This document shows positions 47,701 through 57,500 of a stretch of DNA of 64,000 nt, in pieces. How positions within the stretch are numbered: the first letter of the stretch is position 1; each line of letters starts with the position of its first letter. The position numbers were made by a program, and so were the translations under genes. The notes beneath the pieces are model-generated. The model worked only from the letters and a program-made list of their open reading frames with translations, was not told the DNA's origin and made no database searches. Source of the stretch: Scolanthus callimorphus (Eukaryota > Cnidaria > Anthozoa > Actiniaria > Edwardsiidae); contig CM066919.1 in assembly GCA_033964015.1 (NCBI GenBank), forward strand, positions 20,524,146-20,588,145. Direction: 5' to 3'.

Positions 47701-50700
47701 AGGATCGAAACAAAATGGTCACGTGATGTGACGTCACTGATGACGTCATCTATGTTTGAAAAATTTATTTCTCGTGAAGGGAAGGCTCTAAGACAACCAA
47801 TTTGGTAGAATTGTCTAGGTCACCAGAGGACTGCAACGAAGCGGTCTCATGAATGATGTGTGCGTCATAGAGACATCAACGATGACGCCAAGCTTTATAA
47901 ATGGCATAAAATTGACTGGGAGCTCCGCTTTTAGGCAGTGCATAAATCTATATATTGGCTGTGTTATTATGTATACTAATAAGTTAGTTCTACCGGCAAG
48001 CCCGCCGATTTTCGTACAAATTTTGATGTAGCGTGAAACTTTGAAAACTATCAGAACTATTCATCGAAACAAGATTTCAAAAACTCATTGATGCAATTCA
48101 TTTCCATCCGCTCTGTAATAAGTCCAATAAAGCCTACCACATGATCACTTTGTAGTTAAAGGGCTATTTAACAAACCTAGACTAGTATTTTGGCTATCTA
48201 TCTGTTATTTGGATGTTTTTAAATCACCAAAACACTTAGTGTACATAAATTGTGGCAGCGCTCCTTATATTACCCTGTCATTATTTTCACAGGTGGATTC
48301 CTCGCTCTCCTCGATGGCTCATCACACAAGATCGTCTAGACGAGGCGCATTCCGTGATCATGAAGTACGGAGCCAAGAAAGGGAAAACTGTAGATCCGGA
48401 AGAACTGAAGGCGATACTCGAGAAGATAAGACAGGACGAAATAGTAAAGGCCGAGAAGGAACAGAAAAGTGGGGCCAGGCAGACAGCGCTCGATTTGTTT
48501 AAAACACCGAAACTGCGAAAACGGATGATCATCATGTTTTTCTTGTGGTGAGAGCACTTTTGATTTTTCCAAAAAAAGTAGAGACGACATACCCTTTTTG
48601 TGACGATGTTTTATGTGCAGCACGAAGCGAGTACTGTTCACTGAGACAGTCATATAGCCGAGGCCATTTTCACTAAAAGCAGTAGTTTTTTCTAGTAATG
48701 TCTACAGCGTCACTATTCGGCTGCCCTTGGTTGGTCCGGTCGCCCTACAATGTCCCCTTGCTTTCACATTTTGTTTTATAAAAGTATGGGAAAATGCATT
48801 TCTTTTGCATCATTTTGTTTCCTTCTAAAGTATTTAAGAGATGGTTTAATGGGGGTATTTTGCCTAAATAGCTGTCATTTTGTTTTCTTAGGTGCATTTG
48901 TACATGGTCTTTTTGTCTTTTCAAAGCTTTTGACGAGCAGAATAGAGTAGAGTAGATCTTACATTAGTTATTTACAAATCATTAATGTCAAATCATTTAT
49001 AACTATTAACCGAAAACTGATTTTCTCGTTTGGATATGTTCTAGTCCGTCAGAATGTAATAGAAGCACTAAGTTTTTGTATCATCTTGAATGGCACTAAG
49101 AAGAGAAGGTGGACTCCCAAAAGGGTGTCAAGTGTGCCAGCGATTTCCAAATTTTTCTTCGCTCCATTTTTGGGACAGTTTTTATTTCAGCCTGACTGAG
49201 TTTTCGGTTAATATCAAACAAAAATATCGAACGTACCCACGTTTGGAGTCTACGTCAGGGTCACACATTATGATACAAAATTAGGTGGTTCTGTGCTAAG
49301 AATTCTGACGGACTAGAACTTACTCTTAAACGAGACAAGCACTTCGACATTTAAATTCATATCATTGTTATTTATTTTCAGGTTTGGTCAGGTATTTCTA
49401 AAAGCAACGCGTTTTGGCTTTACGTGAACCATCTCTCTGGTAACATCTACGTTAACTTCATTCTTTTCAACATTTCGCCAATACCGCTTACATTTCTTTC
49501 TGGATTTCTGCTTCAAAAGTAAGTGCACCAAAAAAGAGCGAAACTCACATAGCTGAAGCAGAGCTAAGGGCCGGGCCACTAGACATTGGGGGAGGTGGCA
49601 ATTCCCCCAACAAAAAATTCGAGCGAGGCCAATCCTTCCAAAAACAAAATTCCTTGCCGAGATCTTAGCTAGTAAAAAAAACATCACACAAATTGCGGAA
49701 AAAAGTAATTGCACAACCTGATCCCCGAAAAAGAAATCATGCACAAATCATTTGCCACACATGCTTTACAAATGCCGCTGAGCGCCAACGCCATTACACC
49801 AGGAGACAAACCTGCTTTACGAAGAGTGTAATGGTTCTTTAGCGTAGGTCTTCCTGGATCTTTAAAGGTAAGACAGACGGAACCTCGTCCGAAAGACTAG
49901 GCATGGGAAACAAGATAACTATAAAGCAGTCGCCGAACAGCAAAAGACGATTCCCTCTATCACAGTGAGGAGAAATTCAGAGAGACCCAGCTCCGCCACG
50001 CTGGGCCATGCTTTCATGAATTCTTAGGACATAGATATGTTAGCAGCCAAAATTGAAGCGTTTACTTCTTTTTACTCTCAGGTTTGGTTGTCGTTTGACT
50101 GCTTCTGGTGTGTTCAGTGTTACAGGGGTCCTGTGTTTTTGTGCTTTAGCGGTACCAACGGGTGAGTTTGCTCATCGAGTTCCAGATGGCACACGAATAA
50201 TACTCTTCATAGAGAGTCGTGATACATCTCTCGTAAGATCTTAGCTTATTGGATAGATACCATCAGTGCAAAACAATAGAGGGTCACACAATAGGTCGAG
50301 GAAACAATAGGATGCTTTGTTCTGCCTAACCAACCACACAAGATCTTCCGAGAAGCTGTATCGCACTCTAACTTTGCCTAATCTTTCCAACAGACAACGA
50401 TGCAATCAGAACTGGCCTTTTCATCACCGCTAGCTCCATACTCATCATGAACTGGAATTCTCTTTATCTCATGATGTCTGAGCTCTTCCCAACTGTATTA
50501 AGGTTGGTAACCCGAGCACAAGCATCACCACCAAGGAAAAGTTCTGTGTAGAAACCAACACTCAGGAGAACTACCCGTGGAAACCGAAAGCCCACTTTGA
50601 GTTTAAAACTAAAAAAAATCCGAACGCTAAGCATTTTGCCAAGCCAAGAAAGTGTTCGGGTCTTTCAAGATTGGCAAAGCTCCGTGGTGAAAGTTTTCCC

Positions 50701-51603
50701 AAACTCAGTTCCAGCAATTCCAACCCCATGCATGGGAAAAATAGGTATCGGATCAAGGATTTCACATCTTATACCGCAAGCGGAGTAAAATGCTATACGT
50801 TTTTGTCCGCAACGGTTTGCATAGAGCGGATATTTCCGCATCACTTTGATGCCTGTATCCGGGAATAGAAGTATTGCTTTTTTCTCTTGTAAACCTTCTT
50901 CCTAGGACCACGTCATTTGGAGTTCTGCTTACCGTTGGTCGAGTTGGAGGAATCCTCGCTCCATATATGGGAGTCTTGGTACGTTACTACTCAGATAGAT
51001 AGACAGACAGGCAGGTAGTCGAGGTTCTAATTAGGAGTGTTCGTTTTAGCAGAGTATAAGAGGAGAAGCAACACAATATTCCTTCTTCGGTGACTTTGTT
51101 CTTTTTTCTCACAGGCGCAACTTGCAGGCATGTATTTCACTCTCCCATTCATCGTATTCGGTACAAGTAGTTTGGCGTTCGCTGTGCTGGTGTTATTCTT
51201 ACCGGAAACAGTACTCTCAAACATGCACCAGACAATAGAGGAGGCTGAGGGGGATAAGGAGTACTATGGGATGCCTTGCTGCTTCAAACCGGAAGTGACG
51301 TACAACGAAGTTCAAGGAGTAGAGATGGTTGATAATACGGAGCCAAAAGCCGGCGATTTGGAAATGGAGGGTTCGATTATATTTAGGAAACAGGGGATGA
51401 CTCTGTATGACGCAGGTGATGACATACAGACGGTTGGGAGTTGGGATGGGAAGACATCAAGCAATTTTGAAGCCGGAAGTACTGATCTCCATTTGTATAA
51501 ACCGGACGCGACGAATTGTGGCTTTGAAGATGAGATTGGTAACGGTGGAGCTGCCAAGAAAGCGAGGGATGGGAAAGAAGAAGTGATTGATACTAAACTA
51601 TAA
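44751..51603 (+). CDS. SLC22-like transporter copy 5, complete, one frameshift in exon 5
   Basis: Exons: 44751-45032, 45423-45569, 45923-46203, 48293-48547, 49382-49518, 50082-50161, 50394-50502, 50906-50978 and 51115-51603. ATG chosen because MKEEKEEPSQDDYGAFDD aligns with copy 6 and follows the shared leader. The protein would be about 616 residues with 12 helices, MSDVFGRR after helix 2, SPRWLITQDRLDEA, FLPETV and a tail ending DTKL. One defect: exon 5 is 137 instead of 135 bases, with two extra bases near ctaaaagcaac (49401-49414), which would stop translation at the next TGA. Exon 6 also changes the loop motif FGRR to FGCR. All else is open. Either a nearly intact gene just lost, or a local sequence error. 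Confidence 0.8.
46215..46540 (+). repeat. Polypyrimidine tract in copy 5 intron 3
   Basis: About 325 bases almost wholly C and T on the plus strand, starting right after the exon 3 donor. Copy 6 has a matching tract at 57040-57395. Reading frames here (long runs of L, S, F, P) are composition artefacts. Confidence 0.85.
47010..47900. repeat. Satellite of ~125-bp units with CRE-like palindrome, copy 5 intron 3
   Basis: Six to seven units. Each contains GGTCACGTGATGTGACGTCA, then tcgatgacgtcatc, aaaaattaatatctcgtgaa, ccaaacttgggtag and gtctaggtcac. The recurring core occurs near 47019, 47204, 47333, 47460, 47589 and 47717. The palindrome TGACGTCATCGATGACGTCA is present in several units. A related, inverted and decayed array is in copy 6 intron 2. 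Bounded by agcggagct (46995-47010) and gggagctccgcttttag (47919-47935). Confidence 0.9.
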
Positions 51604-52642
51604 CTGAACCTGTCGTTCACCTGAATCGATAGAGAATATATTTATGTGCAGGCTTCGTAACGTGTATGTGAACCACCGGAAATCCTAGGTTATTTTTCTT
51701 CGTTTTGCAAAAACGAGTGCGTGCTTGAATAATAATAACTAGCTGATGCCAGTGAAAAATTCACGGAGTGTAAGGGGGAAATTTATTTTACTTAAAGTGT
51801 TATATGTTTAAAAAAAATGGGGGGAAAATCACAATGGCCATATGGATGTGGGGAGGGGTTCATGATTCCCCCTTCCATAAACTGCTGGATTTACATTACT
51901 AATAACCTCCCATCAGCATGAGTTCCACCATGCCGAAATAAATGAAGTGAGCCCAAAGGATTTTTTTTGCACTGGTCTCCCTGTTTGGTGCGACAAAATC
52001 ACGCGTGTGTCTGTCTCTCAAATCGGACAAAGAACCCGTGAAAAGCGCAATTTGACTTCGGAATTGTTTGTATGTTTGTCATATCTCAGTGAGGGGAGAG
52101 AAGAAACAGGTCAAGTAAAATGGTCTAAGGACTAATAATTTTTTTAGTTTATATTATTTATATTTTTTCGGCTTTATCCCTCGCTTAAAAATAGCTTGAG
52201 TTAGAACTTAGCCCAAGTGAGCCTTTTCCAACAAAACATGCCCACTGGAGGGATTTCCTCCTTCTCTTCGGGATTGTGTCCTTCGTTTTGCGATAGAGCC
52301 GTCAGGATTTATACTTAGAGAATATTATTCATGACTTTCACGGACTTTGTTTTGTAATGTGTCATTTCGACTTTGCCCAGGGTGAATCTTTTCCAACAAA
52401 ACACGCCCACGGTCCAGATTTCAGAGATTTCCACCTTCTCTTCAGGTTTGCGAACTTCTTTTGGCGGCACATCTTCAGGGCTAAGCAGAGTAAGTGCGGA
52501 CACGATTTCTCTTACGGTATTAATATATAGATTACAAAATTTTATTGCGCTTTACATAAATCATCTATTAACTAAAAAGGGAAAGGTTAGAACAGCAGAC
52601 TTACAGTTGGAAAAGCTAAAACTAATCATAGAACTATTGTCT

Positions 52643-52851
52643 TTCTATGTTGGTGTGTTTCTATGTTGTTGTGTTTCTATGTTGTTGTGTTTCTATGTTG
52701 TTGTGTTTCTATGTTGGTGTGTTTCTATGTTGGTGTGTTTCTTTGTTGGTGTGTTTCTATGTTGGTGTGTTTCTATGTTGGTGTGTTTCTATGTTGGTGT
52801 GTTTCTATGTTGGTGTGTTTCTATGTTGGTGTGCTTCTATGTTGTTCTTAA
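52643..52851 (+). repeat. 16-bp minisatellite
   Basis: About 13 units of tctatgttggtgtgtt, with a variant ttgttgtgtt in the first units. It stays open in several frames (repeats of C, F, V, L), but that is a result of the repeat. Confidence 0.95.
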
Positions 52852-52957
52852 AAATGGGCAATAAGCTGCTCGGACGATATCTAATATCGTCTGGAAGAGC
52901 GTTCTAGAGTTTTGGTGCCGCTTATGAAAACGACCTGTATCCGTAGTTTACTAGCAA

Positions 52958-53070
52958 AGCACCCACAACATCGCCTACAGCACCCACAACATCGCCTACA
53001 GCACCCACAACATCGCCTACAGCACCCGCAACATCGCCTACAGCACCCACAACATCACCCGCAAGACGCA
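52958..53070 (+). repeat. 21-bp minisatellite
   Basis: Five units of agcacccacaacatcgccta, 21 bases each, with one a-to-g change in the fourth and a diverged end (acatcacccgcaag). Confidence 0.95.
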
Positions 53071-53549
53071 CGTAGCGGCGTAGGATATTAGGGCAGGTAG
53101 TGCACGCAAAACATTTCCATAATATCCCTTTGTTTGCGTATTTCTTCCGGTCTGGGCGTGCATGGGCAGCCTCCTTGGTGTCCTAGGACACTAGGACAGA
53201 TAAGACACGCAAAACAATCCAGTCCCTTTTTTCTGGAGCTCTGGTTTTATAGAGAATAACAGGTGATTCTATAAATAGACCCGCTTTGGGGAGTTCTTAA
53301 GGCTAAATTAGCTATTCCTGTTTTAGGGAGGGAGATTTATATCATATTTTATAAGTGGTGTGTGATTTTGAATACTGTGAGATGGAAACAAAACAGTGCT
53401 TATGTTGGTGACCATCCACTTCTATTGTGTCTTGAGGGAGTTGGGGGTGGGGGTAACTTTCTATGTGTCTTGAAAAAGTAGGGGGATGGGGTATCCTTCT
53501 ATTGTCTCCAAATATAATAGGTTGCCAAATATGGACATGGCTTTGACGT

Positions 53550-53680
53550 CTTGGCTCCGCATGGCTCCTCGGCTCCTCATCTGTGACGTCATGGCTCCTC
53601 ACCGGTCTCCTCATCTGTGACGTCATGGCTCCTCACCGGTCTCCTCATCTGTGACGTCATGGCTCCTCATCAGGCTCCTA
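53550..53680 (+). repeat. 34-bp minisatellite with TGACGTCA
   Basis: Three to four units containing gtgacgtcatggctcctcac then cggtctcctcatct. TGACGTCA (CRE-like) occurs once in most units. Confidence 0.85.
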
Positions 53681-54385
53681 AAAAATGGGTAATTCCATAC
53701 CTACTATACTACTATATCTTAATGGCGTACATATTCAATCACACGTTTATAGAAACATTGTAAAAGAACGCAAACACATAATTATCTGTAATAGTTATCA
53801 ACTTTGTGGTATTGACGTTTCCCTGCAGGTTTGTTTTTCTATTCATTTTATAAAGAGTATACATTTAGACCTATCCATGTGCACATTTCAATTCGTGGTT
53901 GCCATTGTAACTCAACGATCTCGCATTCATTGTTTACCAACCTATAGTAAATATTTCTACCCATGTCTCAGGTTAAAAAAAAAGCTGCTGCAACTGTGAA
54001 GTGGAGTATTCCACTGGAAAAACGCAATTGTAAGGTAACGCAAGCAGTACAGCAATTTGAAAAGGTTTGCTAGAAATTAAGGGAAAATTCTGAGCAAAAT
54101 TGACTGTAATTCCCGACGAAAAGTGTCGTTTCTCAAGACTTCGCGGCTTAGTTAATTTCGTTATCTTATTAGTGACAGAACATTCTCTTCTCATAAAAAT
54201 GTCGGCAAGCGACATTAGGGATCATAGAGAGACGAAAAAAGAAGCCGAAGTGCAAAGCCCAATGTCGGGCAGAACTTTCGGATCTGGGTCTGCAGGCCAG
54301 TACCGGGCTCTGGATATCACGAAACAAAAAACATCGATATTTGATTGATAGATTAATTAAAACTAAAAAGGAAACTAACGCGAAA

Positions 54386-54449
54386 CTGACAGGTGACCTT
54401 CATAATTCATGATGACCCATAAAACAAGGATATTTATCACAGATATGCC
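54386..54449 (+). promoter_or_regulatory. Conserved promoter block of copy 6
   Basis: CTGACAGGTGACCTTCATAA at 54386, then gacccataaaacaaggatat and ttatcacagatatgcc. It matches copy 5 almost base for base and continues into the shared leader ctctgtgagttctgagatgg. ATG at 54523. Confidence 0.6.
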
Positions 54450-54522
54450 TCGATCTATCTCTGTGAGTTCTGAGATGGCTCCTCGCTTCGTACACTGTCA
54501 CTGAGAGTGCTTTCTTGAAAGG

Positions 54523-57500
54523 ATGAAGGCAGAAGAAGATAATTATGGTGCCTTTGACGACATCTTCAAGAAAGTCCGGGCATTTGGACCCTACCAGCGA
54601 CTTCTTGTGTTGGGTACAAACTTTTTGCTGGTACTAGCGATGGGATGTCAGTTTTTTATCCTTATTTATGGTTATGGGACCGTCCCGTTTCGTTGCACAA
54701 CACCCAATGTTTCCTGTCCTTTTAGCCAATGCTGTGGCAACTGTACCGATTACGAGTTTCTTGGGCCAATACGTACTTTTGTCGTTGAGGTAAGATTTTC
54801 TCTCCTTAGGTGATTCTCTCCTTAGGCCATTTTAAAAGTGTGATGTCCATAGTTTGATATACCGGTACGTTATCTGCCGCCTGAATGCAGCCTAATCGAT
54901 GTTTCGTTATTTCTAGTTTAACCTGATCTGTGAGCGAGCGTACTTTGGTGCCACTATCCAATCGTGTTTCTATGGCGGGACTATCTTGGGGGTACTGGTG
55001 GCGGGTGTTATGTCCGATGTTTTTGGAAGAAGGTTGGCCACCTATTTGTTTAACTTTGTCATGGTGAGTGACTCTAGCCAATAAATCAAAGGCACCGAGT
55101 GCCTCGGTGAAATTGTGGATACCGTTTATCCAAGTTTTGGTCTTTTTGTCCTGTTCCCTTCCCGAGATATCAACTTTCATCATCATCATCGATAACGTTA
55201 TACCACGTGACCTTGATGCTGGACCCCCATTGTCACGAAGATAATTTATCCATGCTTGGTCACCTTGCGATGTTCCCTTCTCGAAATATTAACTTTTCTA
55301 CTTTTGATGACGTCATCGATGACGGAATGTCATATGACTTTGGTGCTGGACTTCATTTGTCACGAAGATAACTTTACCCCAACCTCGTTCCCTGCGAGCG
55401 AGTGACATTTGGCCAACTCCAACTCGTGTTTTACATGACGATACTCGTATCCACGATTTATACCAAGAGTGGATTAACAAGAGTTAGAATCTTTCCCTAC
55501 TATATTTGTCCACATCACAGTCAGAAAAGTGTCTATTTTTAGATTTGAGTTTCGCGCGCGAAAGTATTCGAATGCTCAGGCTCGAATGCTCGTATACCCA
55601 ATACACAACAAAATAGAGAATATCCTACCTTATCTTTGCGATTTTAACGGTTTTTCCATTGATCTGCGATTTAATTTTAGGCTGGATCTCACAACTGTTC
55701 GCGTGGCGAGAAAGTGGGAACCCTGTGGATGACGAATTTTCGCGGGCATCCTAGTTCTAAAAATAGACACTTTTCTGACTGTGATTCGGGCGTACATAGT
55801 AAATATGGAAACTCTTGGTAATCCACTCTTGTTTATACCCAAGTTTGGTCATCCTAGCGATGTTCCGTTCTCGAGATATTAATGTTTCTAGTTTTGATGA
55901 CATCATTGATGATGCCATGTCATGTGACTTTGGTGCTGGACCCCCCTGTCACGAACATAACTTAAGCCAAGTTTGGTCACCTAGCGATGTTCTGTTCTTG
56001 AGATATTAATTTTTCTAGTTTTGATGACGTCATGAGCTAACACTTGAGTCATGAGCGAGCGAGCGAGCGAGCGAGTGACATTTGGCCCACACCAATAACA
56101 AGTTTTGGACTTTTGGTCCTGTTCCCTTCCGAATTTTCTAGTTGTGATGACGTTATACCACGTGACCTCGGTGACCTTGGTATGGCCTAGTTTCGGTAAA
56201 CAAATCACCAAACAATGGACAGTTTTTCCGAGTGGAATTTATATTGAATCCCACTGGGAAAAACTGTCAAGTTAAAAGTTGGATTCTTCTTTCCTTCATA
56301 TAACCTGATATTAAGTAAGTATCTTGAGTGAAAACTAGGACAATACGCTAACTTTAGAAACTTGGACCTTCGAAGCCAGAGAAAAGGATGAGAATATCTT
56401 CCCCAATTGTTTTCCTTGCTCATAAGAGCCTAATGTGGGTGACACCGCTGGCTAATTTTCGCGGGCTACTCAGATCAGCTGATTTGCATAATTACTGCGC
56501 AGTTTGAGCTAACACTTGAGAATGAATGACATCGGCCCACCACAATAACTCGTGTCTTACGCTTCGCGTATCCACGATTTAAAAAGGAACTGGAACTTAC
56601 ACTATATAGGCATTCTCACTTTAAGATTTAATCTTTCGCTATCAAATTTCTAAGTTTGAAAACTGTTCAGCCTGATAAGAAATCAATCCAATTCCATCCA
56701 CACCTCGTTCAAACTACAGGAACGATAGATACCCTTCTTTTATTATAGATTGCCTCATCTCTTGGTGCGTACTTTGTAAACTCGAGCGTCGTCATGGCGG
56801 TTCTGATGTTTATTAGCGGGGCAGGCACAATGGGTACCCACACCGCTTTCTACGTGTATTTCATGGAACATATCGGTCCCAAAAGCAGAACGTGGAACGG
56901 TACCTTCCATGGTTTATTCTGGGGTTTCCATTCACAAGTCTTCACTCTCGTTGCTTATTTTATAACCTACTGGAGGAATCTTGTACTTTTCTCCGCCCTG
57001 TCAGGAGTTCCTATCTACTTCTTCTGCAGGTGAGTGAATCTCTGACAGCTCTTCCTCTTCCTTCTACCTCCTCCTTTTCCAATTTTCTACTTCTACCTCC
57101 TTATTTTCTTGTTTCTCTCCCTCCTGCTCCCATTTACTTTATCTTCCTTTTCCTCCTCTTCCTCGGCTCTCTCGTTTTTCATCCAAATTCCTTTTTCTCG
57201 TCCCCCCTCCCCCCTCCTCTCATCTAACTCTTTATTTTCCCCATCCCCATCCCCTTCCCTCACCCACCTTCTCTACATCTAACTCTTTATTTTCCCCATC
57301 CCCTTCCCCCACCCATCTTCTCTACATCTAACTCTTTATTCCCCATCCCATATTTCTCTTCCTTGATCATCCTCTTTCTCTTTCTCTTCCAGATCCTCTT
57401 ATCCTTCATCTTCCTGGCTTCCGTTGGCAAATCACAAACCAAGTACAATAACTATCACGTAGTGTCAGCACGTGATTAGTAAATACACAGATGTGTTTAG

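Larger units (their letters stand above)
51604..54385. other. Intergenic region between copies 5 and 6
   Basis: No gene supported. It holds a dispersed-repeat fragment (caaaacacgcccacgg and similar, about 52200-52460), three separate minisatellites (52643-53680), then sequence duplicated from the region before copy 5 (53735-53920). The long frame at 52373-52864 is made by the 16-base minisatellite and is rejected as a gene. Confidence 0.65.

Noticed and set aside
52373..52864. 163-residue reading frame rich in C, F, V, L
   Set aside because: It is produced by the 16-base minisatellite, which stays open in several frames at once; no start context or splice partners.
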